A stretch of DNA of 64,000 bases from Nakamurella flava (GTDB lineage Bacteria > Actinomycetota > Actinomycetes > Mycobacteriales > Nakamurellaceae): positions 82,618 through 146,617 of the forward strand of contig NZ_SZZH01000002.1 in assembly GCF_005298075.1 (NCBI RefSeq). Reading direction: 5' to 3'. The translations under genes and the position numbers were made by a program. This document shows positions 24,615 to 33,811 of the stretch, piece after piece. The notes below the pieces were generated by a model, which saw only the letters and a list, made by a program, of their open reading frames with translations, did no database searches and was not told the DNA's origin. Positions within the stretch are counted from its first letter, which is position 1. Every line of letters starts with the position of its first letter.

Positions 24615-24980
24615 GTGACCACGTCCCCCACGCTGTTCGAGGCCCTGGGCGGCACGCCCGCGCTGAAGGCCGCCGTCGACGACTTCTACCGCCGCGTGGT
24701 GGCCGATCCCGAGCTGGCGCCGTGGTTCGCGGACGTCGACATGGGCGCGTTGCGCCGCCACCAGGTGCTGTTCCTGTCCGCCGCGACCGGCGGCCCCGCC
24801 GCCTATGACGGCCGTGACATGGAGCTGGCCCACCGAGGGCTGGGCATCACCGACGCCGCCTTCGACCGGGTCGCCGGGCACCTGCGCGACACCCTGATCT
24901 CCCTCGGCGTCGACGAACCGACGACCCAGACCGTCCTCGGAGCCATCGGCCCGCTGCGCGCACCCATCGTGCAGGCCTGA
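24615..24980 (+). CDS. Truncated hemoglobin, group I-like
   Basis: The 121-residue protein starts with the group I pattern LFEALGGTPALKAAVDDFYRRVVADPEL. It carries the proximal histidine in MELAHRGLGI, with the expected short helix C/D and the FFSAA-like LFLSAATGG. It would bind heme and react with oxygen or nitric oxide. The start is GTG at 24615, with AAGGAGG four bases upstream, a very strong signal. The flavohemoprotein gene begins nine bases after its stop, so the two form an operon and probably act together against nitric oxide or in oxygen handling. Confidence 0.88.
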   Translation: MTTSPTLFEALGGTPALKAAVDDFYRRVVADPELAPWFADVDMGALRRHQVLFLSAATGGPAAYDGRDMELAHRGLGITDAAFDRVAGHLRDTLISLGVDEPTTQTVLGAIGPLRAPIVQA

Positions 24981-24989
24981 ACTTCACTG

Positions 24990-26129
24990 ATGGCCGACAT
25001 CGACACCGCTGCCCTGCAGCGCAGTTTCGCCGCGGTCGCCGCCCACGGTCCCGACGAGGTCGCCCAGTACTTCTACAGCTACCTGTTCCTGCGCTACCCC
25101 GAGACCCGGGAGATGTTTCCGCCGGGCATGGCCCGGCAGCGTGACCGGCTCGTCGGCGCCCTGGTCCGCATCGTCACCCAGGTCGACCAGCTCGACGAGC
25201 TCGTGCCCTATCTGCAGGACCTCGGCCGTGACCACCGCAAGTTCGGGGCCCTGTCGGCCCACTATCCGGCGGTCGGCGAGGCGCTGCTGGCCGCGCTCGC
25301 GCACTTCAGTGGCCCGAGCTGGACCCCCGAGCTGGCCGCCCAGTGGTCCGCGGCCTACGGCCTGGTCGCGGCGACCATGAGCGGAGCCGCCGAGCAGGTC
25401 GCCGCGGACGAGCCGGCCTGGTGGGACGCCGAGGTGCTGGAGGTCGACCGCCGCACGTTCGACATCGCCGTACTGCGGGTCCGCACGGACCAACCCGTCC
25501 CCTACCTCGCCGGCCAGTCGGTGTCGGTGGAGCCGACCGAACGACGCCCCCGCGAATGGCGGTTCTACACCCCCGCGGTCGCCCCGGGGGGCCTGGAGAT
25601 CGAGCTGCACGCCCGGCTGCTGCCCGGCGGCCCGGTGTCGACGGCGCTGGTCCGGTCGGTGGACAAGGGCGATGCCCTGCGTATCGGGCCGCCGTTCGGG
25701 CGGATGGTGCTCGACCCCGCCGACCGTCGGCCCGTCGTGATGATCGCGGGCAGTACCGGCCTGGCCCCGATGAAGGCGTTCGTCGACCAGCTCGGCCGGT
25801 GGGCGGCCGAGTCCGCGAACCCGCCACGGCCGGTCGAGCTGTTCTTCGGCGCCCGCAGCCGCCGCGAGGACTACGACGCGGCCGATCTGGCCGCCCTGGC
25901 CGGCCGGTACGACTGGCTCACGGTGACCACCGTCATCAGCGACGACATCCGTTGGACCGGACCCCGCGGCCTGGTCGGGGAGGTCGCGGTGGAGCGGGTC
26001 CGCGACTGGCCGGCGCACGAGGTGTTCGTCTGCGGATCGCCCGAGATGGTCGCGACCACCCGGGATCTGCTCGCCGCCGCGGGAGCGCCACCGGAGCAGG
26101 TGCACAGCGAAGAGTTCGGACAGGCCTGA
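24990..26129 (+). CDS. Flavohemoprotein (globin + FAD/NAD reductase)
   Basis: The 379-residue fusion has a globin domain (residues 1-140, proximal His in LGRDHRKFGALSAHY). A ferredoxin-reductase-like FAD domain follows (EWRFYTPAV replaces the usual RxYS motif; GPPFGRMVL), then an NAD-binding domain (VMIAGSTGLAPMKAFV, VFVCGSPEMV). It would reduce the heme with NAD(P)H to detoxify nitric oxide. The FAD motif RFYTP differs from the canonical RQYS of Hmp, a feature of type II actinobacterial flavohemoglobin-like proteins. Name and reaction remain provisional. Confidence 0.85.
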   Translation: MADIDTAALQRSFAAVAAHGPDEVAQYFYSYLFLRYPETREMFPPGMARQRDRLVGALVRIVTQVDQLDELVPYLQDLGRDHRKFGALSAHYPAVGEALLAALAHFSGPSWTPELAAQWSAAYGLVAATMSGAAEQVAADEPAWWDAEVLEVDRRTFDIAVLRVRTDQPVPYLAGQSVSVEPTERRPREWRFYTPAVAPGGLEIELHARLLPGGPVSTALVRSVDKGDALRIGPPFGRMVLDPADRRPVVMIAGSTGLAPMKAFVDQLGRWAAESANPPRPVELFFGARSRREDYDAADLAALAGRYDWLTVTTVISDDIRWTGPRGLVGEVAVERVRDWPAHEVFVCGSPEMVATTRDLLAAAGAPPEQVHSEEFGQA

Positions 26130-26181
26130 TGCCGGGCCACATCCAGTTCCATCAGGTCGGGGATCCAGCGGGAGGCTTGCG

Positions 26182-27048
26182 ATGACGAGTGCCATTCACC
26201 CGGACGGCGCGCCCGGAACCGGCGCACCGATCACCGGTCGGGACATCCACACGGTGACGTTCGCGGGCGCCAAGGGCCGCAACCAGGGATACGACACCGA
26301 GGAGGTCGACGCCTTCCTGGAGCGCTGCGCCGACGGTGTCGAACGCCTGCACGCCGACCTCGCCGCCGCCCGGGCCGAGATCGCCCAGCTCCGCGACAAG
26401 ATGGACCGGGACAGCCGGAGCACGGAGGTCGAGCAGGCCATCAGCGTGCTCACCACCGCGCAGCAGACCGCGGACCAGACCGTGGCGGACGCCGACGACT
26501 ACAGCCGCCGCGTGATGGCCGAGGCGCAGAGCACCTACGAGGACGCCCGCCGCAACGCCGCCGTGCTGGAGCAGGAGGCCGAGGAGAAGGCGCGCGCCGT
26601 CTACGACGAGGCCCTGCAGCGCGCCGTCAGCATCAGCCGCGAGAACGCCGACTATGTCGAGCTTCTCGAGCAGAACGCGGCCGCGGCCCAGCAGCGGCTC
26701 GAACAGCAGACCATGTACCTGCGCACCCTGCGGGACAGCACCCGGACGCAGATGGAGTCGTTCCTGGAGGGGCTGCTCGACCATCTGGCCACCGAGTACG
26801 GCAAGGCCGATCCGGCCGCCGCGCAGGCCGCCTCCCCCGCGTCGACCCGATCCGGAGCACGGCGGGGCCGGCGGCGCACCGCCGAGCGGGCGGCGCTGGC
26901 CCGGGGTGCGGCCGGCCGCAACGGTTCCCGACCCAGCACCGAGGCCTCGACGGTCACGGCCGGCCGCAGCAGCTCGCCGGCCGCCCCGCGGGCGACGCCG
27001 ACGGTCCTGCCCCAACAGCGCGGCCCGGTCGACCCCTACGGCCGCTGA
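26182..27048 (+). CDS. DivIVA-domain coiled-coil protein
   Basis: Residues 20-60 carry a DivIVA/Wag31-type membrane-curvature domain (HTVTFAGAKGRNQGYDTEEVDAFLERCADGVERL). A coiled coil of about 150 residues follows (LAAARAEIAQLRDKM, VLEQEAEEKARAVYDEAL, QQRLEQQTMYLRTLRD), then a disordered Ala/Arg/Ser-rich tail (ARRGRRRTAERAA). Such proteins mark cell poles or septa and scaffold cell-wall synthesis. It is not the canonical Wag31 from the division cluster; its neighbours are globins and a TetR gene. Its end overlaps the convergent TetR gene by 13 bases. Confidence 0.85.
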   Translation: MTSAIHPDGAPGTGAPITGRDIHTVTFAGAKGRNQGYDTEEVDAFLERCADGVERLHADLAAARAEIAQLRDKMDRDSRSTEVEQAISVLTTAQQTADQTVADADDYSRRVMAEAQSTYEDARRNAAVLEQEAEEKARAVYDEALQRAVSISRENADYVELLEQNAAAAQQRLEQQTMYLRTLRDSTRTQMESFLEGLLDHLATEYGKADPAAAQAASPASTRSGARRGRRRTAERAALARGAAGRNGSRPSTEASTVTAGRSSSPAAPRATPTVLPQQRGPVDPYGR

Positions 27049-27713
27049 CTCCCTACTCCGGCGACGGGGTCGAGCAGTGACGTGCTGAGGATGCTGTCGA
27101 GCCAGTCGGCGTAGGCGGTCAGCGCCCACCCCCGCTGGTGGACCAGCAAGTCGTAGACCTCCACCGCGGTACACGTCCAGAGCACGTCACGCGCATACTC
27201 GACGTCGACTCCCGCCGCCAGACAGCCGGTCTCGGCCAGGTGCCGGGCGAACATCGTCATGCCGGCCAGCCGCTCGTCCTGCACCTGGGCCCACAACCGG
27301 GCGACCGCCGGGTCGGCCTCGGCGCCGTTGCGCAGCACCAGCTGGATGCCGGCCGACCGCGATGCCCGCTCGGCGGCTCCCTGGACGTAGAGCCGCATCT
27401 TCCGGCGGGCGTCGGGTTCCTGCTGAATGCGGTGCACCTCAGGGCGGTCGGCCACCGGTACGGGTTCGTCGTCCCCGGCGATGGTGACGTCGAAGACCTC
27501 CTTGACCAGGGCCGCCTTGGACCCGAACGCCTTGTAGACGCTCTCGGCGGAGACACCGGCCCGCCGGGCGACCGCGGCCATCGACGTGCCGGTGAATCCG
27601 GACTGCTCCAGCAATTCCCGGGCGGCGGCGACGATCGCCCGACGGGTCGACCGGGCCTTCTCCTGACGGCCACTGCCGTCGTAGCTCCGGCGCCCGCCCT
27701 TGACGTCAGCCAC
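27036..27713 (-). CDS. TetR-family transcriptional regulator
   Basis: The 225-residue repressor has an N-terminal helix-turn-helix (RRAIVAAARELLEQSGFTGTSMAAVARRAGVSAESVYKAFGSKAALVKEVFD). A helical ligand-binding domain follows, with a TetR_C-like end (YARDVLWTCTAVEVYDLLVHQRGW). The start is GTG at 27713, because an upstream ATG (27752) would place the coding start inside the operator-like palindrome. It is divergent from the SnoaL-like gene 57 bases away and very likely represses it and itself. Confidence 0.88.
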   Translation of the reverse strand: MADVKGGRRSYDGSGRQEKARSTRRAIVAAARELLEQSGFTGTSMAAVARRAGVSAESVYKAFGSKAALVKEVFDVTIAGDDEPVPVADRPEVHRIQQEPDARRKMRLYVQGAAERASRSAGIQLVLRNGAEADPAVARLWAQVQDERLAGMTMFARHLAETGCLAAGVDVEYARDVLWTCTAVEVYDLLVHQRGWALTAYADWLDSILSTSLLDPVAGVGSQRP

Positions 27714-27734
27714 CCGAGCCCTCCATCCTCTTTG

Positions 27735-27753
27735 GATACAGTCGGACTGCATC
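27735..27753. promoter_or_regulatory. TetR operator candidate GATACAGT-CGG-ACTGCATC
   Basis: A dyad with eight-base arms (one mismatch) around a three-base centre lies between the TetR gene and the divergent SnoaL-like gene. It is placed to block both promoters. Size and symmetry fit TetR operators. Confidence 0.7.
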
Positions 27754-27769
27754 GAAAGGCGGACCCGTC

Positions 27770-28333
27770 ATGGCGACCACCCCCGTACCCCCGACCACCG
27801 CGGATCCGCTCCTCCGCGCAGCTGCCCTGCGCAGCATCGCGATCATGGCCGACGGGGACCGGGCCGCGTTCGACCGGGTCATCGCCGACGGAGCCGTGAA
27901 CCACGAGGCCGCGAGTGAACCACCCGCGGCCCGGGTCGGCGGCCCCGCCGGCTTCCACGCCACTGCCCTGTGGTTGCGGGGCGCCTTCGCCGACCTCGGC
28001 CACCGGATCGACCACGTCGTGACGGACGGCGATCTTGTCGTCGTCGACACCACCATGAGCGGGCGGCATGTCGGCCCGTTCGCCGTCTTCACCCCGGACG
28101 GTGACGTGGACCAGGTGTGGGCGCCGACCGGCCGGACGTTCGCGGTCAAGCAGACCCACTGGCTGCGCGTCCGCGTGACCGACGGCCAGGCCCGGGTGAC
28201 CGAGCACTGGGCGGTGCGGGACGACCTCGGACAGGGCCGCCAGCTGGGCTGGGTCCCGCCCACCCCGCTCTACCTACTGCGCTGCGCCCGGGCGAAGCGC
28301 CGGGCTCTCCGGACGCCGGCCGCGGTCAGCTGA
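27770..28333 (+). CDS. SnoaL-like ester cyclase family protein
   Basis: The 187-residue protein resembles the NTF2-like SnoaL/ester cyclase family: IAIMADGDRAAFDRVIADGAVNHEAA, then ATALWLRGAFADLGHRIDHVVTDGDLVVVDTTMSGRHVGPF and VKQTHWLRVRVTDGQARVTEHWAVRDDLG. Typical family residues H and D/E in the pocket are visible (NHEAA, EHWAVRDD). A C-terminal basic tail (CARAKRRALRTPAA) is extra. The substrate is unknown. Control by the neighbouring TetR protein is likely from the shared operator region. Confidence 0.75.
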   Translation: MATTPVPPTTADPLLRAAALRSIAIMADGDRAAFDRVIADGAVNHEAASEPPAARVGGPAGFHATALWLRGAFADLGHRIDHVVTDGDLVVVDTTMSGRHVGPFAVFTPDGDVDQVWAPTGRTFAVKQTHWLRVRVTDGQARVTEHWAVRDDLGQGRQLGWVPPTPLYLLRCARAKRRALRTPAAVS

Positions 28334-29708
28334 CCGACGGCAGGTCCGCCGAGGACGCCCGCGACCCGGCCGCCGCGTCCCGTTCGCCCCGCTCGACGTC
28401 GACCTTCCACAGCACCAGCCCGCCGGCGAGGAAGAAGACGACCAGGATGCCGATGGCACTGCGGTAGGACCCGGTCCACTGCAGGACCAGGGTGAAGACG
28501 AGCGATCCGATCCAGGCCGTGCCCTGCGCGCCCAACCCGTAGAGGCCGAAGTACTCGGCCTCCCGGTCCCGCGGGATGATCTTGGAGTACAGCGACCGGG
28601 ACAACGCCTGGGTCCCCGCGATCACCAGCGCGATGAGGCCGGTCATCAGATAGAAGGCGATCGGACTGTCGGCCGGCACCAGCACCCCGTACAGGCAGAC
28701 GAGCACCCACACCACCAGCGAGCCGAGGATGGTGCGCTTCGTCCCGGCCCGGTCGGCGATCCGCGCCATGACCAGCGAGCCGAGCACCCCGACCACGTTG
28801 AGCACGAGAACACCGACGACGATGACACTCTGGCTCAACCGGAGCTCGGACGAGGCGAAGGTGGAGGCCAGCGAGAAGATCGTGCCGATGCCGTCCTTGT
28901 AGAGCAGGAACGCCAGCAGGAACAGGAAGGTCATCGGATAGCGGGGCGCCTGCCGGGCCGTCGCGGCCAGCGAACCGACGGAGGCCCGGACCGCCGGGCC
29001 GAGGTCCAACGGCTCCCGGGGCCGACGATCGCGGAGCCGGGCCATCGGGATGCCCAGCCACAGGGCCCACCACAGACCGGCGGTCAGCAGACAGAGCCGG
29101 ACCGCGGTCTCGGTGGACATCCCCGTGTACCGCGGCAGCAGCGCCACCATGGCCAGGTTGATGCCGAGCATGACCGCGCCCGACGCGTACCCGAAGGCCC
29201 ATCCGGCCGCGGACACCCGATCGCGCTCGTCGACGGTCGCAATGTCCGGCAGGAACGAGTTGTAGACGACCCCGGCGCACTGGTACGCGGCCGAGGCGAC
29301 GATGGTCAGCAGACCGCCCAGGACGTAACGGGTGTCGGCGACGAGGAAGAAGGCCATGGTCGACACGGCACCGATCCCGGCCAGCGCCCCGAGCAGCACC
29401 CGCTTGTGCGGGGTCCGGTCGGCCACCGCGCCGATGACCAGCATGAGCGGGAGGGCGATCAGCGTGGCCGCGGTGACCACCGCCGGATAAAAGGCCTCGG
29501 GCCGCAGCGCGATCCCGAGTACGGAGATCCGGCCGTCCGGTTGGTCGGCGGCGGCGGTCTGGGCGATACCGGTGAGGAACGGTCCGAGCATCACCCCGAG
29601 GACCGTGGTGATGAACGTCGACCAGGCCCAGTCGAACATCTTCCAGCCGAACTGTTCCCGTCGGCGGGCCGGCAGGTCGGCCTGCGGGCCGGGCGGCAGG
29701 AGGTTCAT
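28326..29708 (-). CDS. UMF1-type MFS transporter (Atg22-like)
   Basis: The 460-residue protein begins QFGWKMFDWAWSTFITTVLGVMLGPFL, the typical start of UMF1/Atg22-like transporters. It has about 12 hydrophobic helices with conserved loops GAVADRTPHKRVLLG and ARIADRAGTKRTILG. These are secondary exporters or efflux-type permeases of unclear substrate. Its start overlaps the stop of the phosphodiesterase gene by four bases (29705-29708), so both are co-translated. The 3' end overlaps the convergent SnoaL-like gene by eight bases. Confidence 0.85.
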   Translation of the reverse strand: MNLLPPGPQADLPARRREQFGWKMFDWAWSTFITTVLGVMLGPFLTGIAQTAAADQPDGRISVLGIALRPEAFYPAVVTAATLIALPLMLVIGAVADRTPHKRVLLGALAGIGAVSTMAFFLVADTRYVLGGLLTIVASAAYQCAGVVYNSFLPDIATVDERDRVSAAGWAFGYASGAVMLGINLAMVALLPRYTGMSTETAVRLCLLTAGLWWALWLGIPMARLRDRRPREPLDLGPAVRASVGSLAATARQAPRYPMTFLFLLAFLLYKDGIGTIFSLASTFASSELRLSQSVIVVGVLVLNVVGVLGSLVMARIADRAGTKRTILGSLVVWVLVCLYGVLVPADSPIAFYLMTGLIALVIAGTQALSRSLYSKIIPRDREAEYFGLYGLGAQGTAWIGSLVFTLVLQWTGSYRSAIGILVVFFLAGGLVLWKVDVERGERDAAAGSRASSADLPSVS

Positions 29709-30463
29709 CGGGCGACCGGGAACGGCTGGAAACCCTCGAAGATGACCGTGTCGGCCCAGTCGGCCGCATCCACCGCGGCCAGCGGCGAGGTCACCGTCCA
29801 GAGCAGAACGGGGACCGGATGTTTGCGGTGCAGGGTGACCATCAGCGGGCCCTGCACCGTCTCGAGGTCGAGCGCGAGGAAGTCGGGACGCACTGCCGAG
29901 ATCAGCGGCAGCCGGCCGACCACGTAGCGCTGCACCGCCGAGTACTCCGCCGCCGGCAACCGGCCGCCGATCAGCCCGGTCGGCTCCGGACGCAGCCGCC
30001 GGACCCGGCGGGCGACCAGTGGGTGGAAGCTCATGAAGGCCACCCGGACGGCCGCGTCCGAGGCGGCCACGGCAGCGGCCACGGTGTCGACGAGCCGACG
30101 CCAGTCCCGGGCCGGTTTCAGTTCGATCAGCAGCCCCGGTCCCCCACGCGCGGCGCTCAGGGCTTCATCCAGGGTGGGGATGCGGGCGTCGGTCCCGAGC
30201 AGTCGCAGGCCGCTGATTTCCTTGCGACTGAGGTCCTCGACCCGCAGGGGGACACCGGCCAGGCGGCGTAGTTCCGGGTCGTGCACGACGACGGGCACGC
30301 CGTCGGCGGTGAGCTGGACGTCGATCTCGGCGACGTATCCGGCCGCCCGGGCGGCAGCGACGGCCGGGGCGGTGTTCTCGACGACGTCCGGACCGTGCAG
30401 GCCCCGGTGGGCGACGGGCCCGGCGACGAGCCACGACACGTCCCGGGATGAGCTGTGCGCCAC
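29705..30463 (-). CDS. Glycerophosphodiester phosphodiesterase family protein
   Basis: The 252-residue GDPD enzyme has the N-terminal catalytic signature VAHRGLHGPDVVENTAPA with the Glu/Asp metal ligands EIDVQLTADGVPVVVHDPEL, and the later GLLIELKPARDW. It hydrolyses glycerophosphodiesters to glycerol 3-phosphate and an alcohol. No export signal is seen, so it is probably cytoplasmic. The start is GTG at 30463 (VAHSSSRD), with a G-rich box upstream. It heads a two-gene unit with the UMF1 transporter, which may carry the substrate or product. Confidence 0.85.
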   Translation of the reverse strand: MAHSSSRDVSWLVAGPVAHRGLHGPDVVENTAPAVAAARAAGYVAEIDVQLTADGVPVVVHDPELRRLAGVPLRVEDLSRKEISGLRLLGTDARIPTLDEALSAARGGPGLLIELKPARDWRRLVDTVAAAVAASDAAVRVAFMSFHPLVARRVRRLRPEPTGLIGGRLPAAEYSAVQRYVVGRLPLISAVRPDFLALDLETVQGPLMVTLHRKHPVPVLLWTVTSPLAAVDAADWADTVIFEGFQPFPVAR

Positions 30464-30561
30464 TGTGTTCCCCCCAGAGCAGGTGCGACGGGCGGACCGT
30501 AACACCGGTACGCCGGCGCGCGTGGGACGGGCGCGCCCACCTTCCCCGTTCGGGGGTCGGC

Positions 30562-30747
30562 TCAGGAGCCGACGGCGGCGGACAGGTGGTCCGCGACGTC
30601 GACGACGTGCAGCAGCGTGGCGGAGTGACCATGCAGCACGTGGTGGATCTCGGCGGTGGCCAGTCCGATCACGAGGACGCAGATCACGGCGGCGAAGACG
30701 ACGGCGACGCCGACACGAACGATCTGGGCACGGACGGTGAGTTCCAT
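30562..30747 (-). CDS. Small single-span membrane protein
   Basis: The 61-residue product starts MELTVRAQIVRV, has one hydrophobic segment (GVAVVFAAVICVLVIGLA) and a soluble tail rich in His (EIHHVLHGHSATLLHVVDVADHL). AGGGAGAA sits before the ATG, a good ribosome site. The His-rich tail might bind a metal, but this is only composition. No family is recognised. It is alone between the phosphodiesterase and ilvD. Confidence 0.6.
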   Translation of the reverse strand: MELTVRAQIVRVGVAVVFAAVICVLVIGLATAEIHHVLHGHSATLLHVVDVADHLSAAVGS

Positions 30748-30856
30748 GGCGTTCTCCCTGCTGATGGACCCCCCACGCTGGGGATCCGGACAGGTCTCAC
30801 TCTCGGCCGCTCGACCTCCGAGTCCCCTCGGGTGATCTGGTGACGCAGGGATGGAA

Positions 30857-30886
30857 AACGGGGTCCACCGATCGGTGGACCCCGTT
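30857..30886 (-). terminator. Terminator of ilvD
   Basis: A perfect 15-bp palindromic stem (AACGGGGTCCACCGA and its complement, no free loop bases) is followed on the minus strand by TTTTCC. It starts 14 bases after the ilvD stop. Confidence 0.85.
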
Positions 30887-30899
30887 CGCCTGCTCGGGT

Positions 30900-32591
30900 T
30901 CAGGAGGTGATGGCGCCCTTCGCGGCGGACTGGACGAGCTTGGCGTACTTACCGGTGACACCGAAGTCCAGGTGCTGCTCCCGGGGCTGCCAGCGGGACC
31001 GTCGACGCTCCAGCTCGGCCTCGTCGACCAGCAGGTCGAGGGTGCGCGCGCCCAGGTCCAGGCGGATCTGGTCGCCTTCCGCCACCAGGGCGATCGGCCC
31101 GCCGTGCGCCGCCTCGGGGGCGATGTGCCCGATGCACGGGCCGGTGGTGCCGCCGGAGAACCGGCCGTCGGTGAGCAGCAGGACGTCCTTGCCGAGACCG
31201 GCGCCCTTGATGGCGCCGGTGACGGCGAGCATCTCGCGCATACCGGGGCCGCCCTTCGGGCCCTCCCAGCGGATGACGATGACGTCACCCTTGCCGAGGG
31301 TGCCGTTGGTGACGGCCTCCAGCACGCCGGCCTCGCCGTCGAACACCCGGGCGGGCCCGGTGAACTCGTCGTACTCGATGCCGGCGCTCTTGATGACCGC
31401 CCCGTCCGGGGCCAGCGAGCCGTGCAGGATCGCGATGCCGCCGGTGGCGTGGATCGGGTTGGACAGCTGCCGCAGCACATCGCCGTCCAGGGCCGGCGGG
31501 TTCAGGTCGGCCAGGTTCTCGGCCATCGTCTTCCCGGTGACGGTCAGGCAGTCACCGTGCAGCAGACCGGCGTCCAGCAGGGCCTTCATGATCACCGGGA
31601 TGCCGCCGATGCGGTCGATGTCGGTCATCACGTACCGGCCGAACGGCTTGACGTCGGCCAGGTGCGGGGTGCGGTCGCCGATCCGGTTGAAGTCGTCGAG
31701 GGTGAGCTCGACCCCGGCCTCGTGGGCGATGGCCAGCAGGTGCAGGACGGCGTTGGTGGAACCGCCGAGGGCCATGACGACGGTGATGGCGTTCTCGAAC
31801 GCCTCCTTCGTCATGATGTCGCGCGCGGTGATGCCGGCGTCGACGAGGGCCACGACCGCCTCGCCGCTGCGTTCGGCGTAGGTGTCGCGGCGACGGTCGG
31901 GCGCGGGCGGGGCGGCGCTGCCGGGCAGCGACATCCCCAGGGCCTCGGCCGCGGCGGCCATGGTGTTGGCGGTGTACATGCCGCCGCAGGCGCCCTCGCC
32001 GGGACAGATGGCCTTTTCGATCTCGGTCAGCCGGTCCCGGCTGATCTTGCCGGCCAGGCAGGCACCGACACCTTCGAAGGCGTCGATGATGGTGACGGTC
32101 TCGCCGTCGAGCTTGCCCGGCAACGTGGAACCGGCATAGAGGAACACCGCCGAGATGTCGAGGCGGGCGGCGGCCATCAGCATGCCCGGCTCGGACTTGT
32201 CGCAGCCGGCGAGCAGGACCCCGCCGTCCAGCTGCTCACCGCGGAAGACGGTCTCCACCGAATCGCAGATGACCTCGCGGCTGACCAGCGAGTAGTGCAT
32301 CCCGCCGTGGCCCATGGAGATGCCGTCGGAGACCGAGATGGTGCCGAACTCCATCGGGAATCCGTCGGCGGCGAAGACGCCCTTCTTGGCGGCCTTGGCC
32401 AACCGGTCGAGCGACAGGTTGCACGGGGTGATCTCGTTCCACGAGCTGGCCACGCCGATCTGCGACTTGCGCCAGTCGTCGTCGCCCATCCCGACGGCGC
32501 GGAGCATGCCGCGGGCCGGGGCCCGCTCGATGCCGTCGGTGACGATGTGGCTGTGGGGCTTGCGGTGCTGGCGCGGCTCGGTCGTGCTCAT
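30900..32591 (-). CDS. ilvD: Dihydroxy-acid dehydratase
   Basis: The 563-residue protein catalyses the third common step of valine and isoleucine synthesis, dehydrating 2,3-dihydroxy acids to 2-oxoacids. Iron-sulfur ligand motifs are visible ([32 protein letters not shown]), as are the C-terminal family signatures [21 protein letters not shown] and GPAR. Length matches the family. The start is ATG at 32591 ([17 protein letters not shown]). No other branched-chain gene is nearby. Confidence 0.95.
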   Translation of the reverse strand: MSTTEPRQHRKPHSHIVTDGIERAPARGMLRAVGMGDDDWRKSQIGVASSWNEITPCNLSLDRLAKAAKKGVFAADGFPMEFGTISVSDGISMGHGGMHYSLVSREVICDSVETVFRGEQLDGGVLLAGCDKSEPGMLMAAARLDISAVFLYAGSTLPGKLDGETVTIIDAFEGVGACLAGKISRDRLTEIEKAICPGEGACGGMYTANTMAAAAEALGMSLPGSAAPPAPDRRRDTYAERSGEAVVALVDAGITARDIMTKEAFENAITVVMALGGSTNAVLHLLAIAHEAGVELTLDDFNRIGDRTPHLADVKPFGRYVMTDIDRIGGIPVIMKALLDAGLLHGDCLTVTGKTMAENLADLNPPALDGDVLRQLSNPIHATGGIAILHGSLAPDGAVIKSAGIEYDEFTGPARVFDGEAGVLEAVTNGTLGKGDVIVIRWEGPKGGPGMREMLAVTGAIKGAGLGKDVLLLTDGRFSGGTTGPCIGHIAPEAAHGGPIALVAEGDQIRLDLGARTLDLLVDEAELERRRSRWQPREQHLDFGVTGKYAKLVQSAAKGAITS

Positions 32592-32899
32592 GAACGGTGA
32601 CTGTACGGCGCGGCGATACCACGCACGCCCACGGTCGTGTGCCGGCCACCCACAGGGCCGCCCGACCCGGCCGGGGGTACGACGTCCTCGCCGTGGTCGA
32701 CCCCGCCGGCCGTCGGAGGTCGCGGGCACCCCGGACCGCGGGTGAACCAGGAAAGCTTCCCGGTTCATCGGTGTCGAAACCCGTTGCCCGGCGGGCAGTT
32801 CTCGCGCCGTACCGTAGGCGATCGACCCGCCCCGAGGGTGACGACGATCCCTACAGTGGGGCCGATGGACACCCGGCCGACGCCAGAACGCAGGGGCCG
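32592..32899. other. Intergenic region between ilvD and PAP2 gene
   Basis: About 310 bases hold the divergent promoters of ilvD and the PAP2 gene. I see no short leader peptide rich in Val/Leu/Ile, no clear riboswitch and no protein-like frame. Confidence 0.5.
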
Positions 32900-33811
32900 G
32901 TGACGCCGCGCCCGTGGGCCGGACCCGTGGATGGTGGGCCGGCCGCACCGCCCACCCGGCGTCCGTGGACGGCGTCGCTCGCCGAGTTGCTGGTCGGCCT
33001 GATCCCGCTCGGCTTCCTGCTGCTCGGGTACGCGGTCGCCTACCTGGTCAACCTGCCGCTGACCCGCGACCCGGTCGCCGGCACCACCAACGCGCTGGGC
33101 TTTGCGCTGCGGGCGGCCGAACCGGGGGCGATCGACCGCGCCATGTTCGGGGTGCTGCCGTCGACCTGGCTGCAGGGCCGTTTCGTCCGCGCCCCCGACG
33201 GTGCCTGGTGGGACCGGCTGGTCGCGGTGGTCTACGCCAGCCACTTCGTGGTCATCCCGGTGGTCACCGCGGTGCTGTGGTTCACCGACCGTCGCCGGTT
33301 CCGGCGATGGGTGTGGACGGTGCTCGCCCTGGTCGGCGCGGGCCTCGTGCTGTACGTGGTCTACCCCATGACACCGCCGTGGCTGGCCGCCGAGCAGGGG
33401 ATCGTCGACCCACTGGTCCGCTGGTCCGGGGTGGGGTGGGACGTCATGGGTCTGGACGCCATCGGGTTCCTGCAGGGCAGCGGCCAGGCCGGCAGCAACC
33501 CGGTGGCCGCCATGCCGTCCCTGCACGCCGGTGCGGCCACCCTGGTCGCCGTGTTCTTCCTGCGCGGCGGGCCCTGGTGGCGGGCTCCGCTGCTCGTCCT
33601 GTACGCCCTGGCCATGTCGGTGCTGCTCGTCTACACCGCCGAGCACTACGTCATCGACGTCCTGGTCGGCGATCTGCTCGCCGTCGCCGCCGTCGCCGGA
33701 GTCGCCGCCGTCTTCCGCCTCCGCCGGGCGCGCCGGGCCGGTCGGGCCGATCGGGCGGCGAACCTCCCGGTGCCCACCCCGACGCCGAGCCGGGCAGACT
33801 CGGCGGGATGA
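32900..33811 (+). CDS. PAP2-superfamily membrane phosphatase/transferase
   Basis: The roughly 303-residue membrane protein has six hydrophobic helices. Two PAP2_3 (inositolphosphotransferase-like) motifs are present: [16 protein letters not shown] (about residue 200) and [14 protein letters not shown] (about residue 248), with the catalytic His of each. It would act on lipid phosphates at the outer membrane face, perhaps in lipid or glycan synthesis. The GTG at 32900 is chosen, but the exact start is uncertain because the upstream frame is open. Its stop overlaps the glycosyltransferase ATG (33808-33811). Confidence 0.8.
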   Translation: MTPRPWAGPVDGGPAAPPTRRPWTASLAELLVGLIPLGFLLLGYAVAYLVNLPLTRDPVAGTTNALGFALRAAEPGAIDRAMFGVLPSTWLQGRFVRAPDGAWWDRLVAVVYASHFVVIPVVTAVLWFTDRRRFRRWVWTVLALVGAGLVLYVVYPMTPPWLAAEQGIVDPLVRWSGVGWDVMGLDAIGFLQGSGQAGSNPVAAMPSLHAGAATLVAVFFLRGGPWWRAPLLVLYALAMSVLLVYTAEHYVIDVLVGDLLAVAAVAGVAAVFRLRRARRAGRADRAANLPVPTPTPSRADSAG

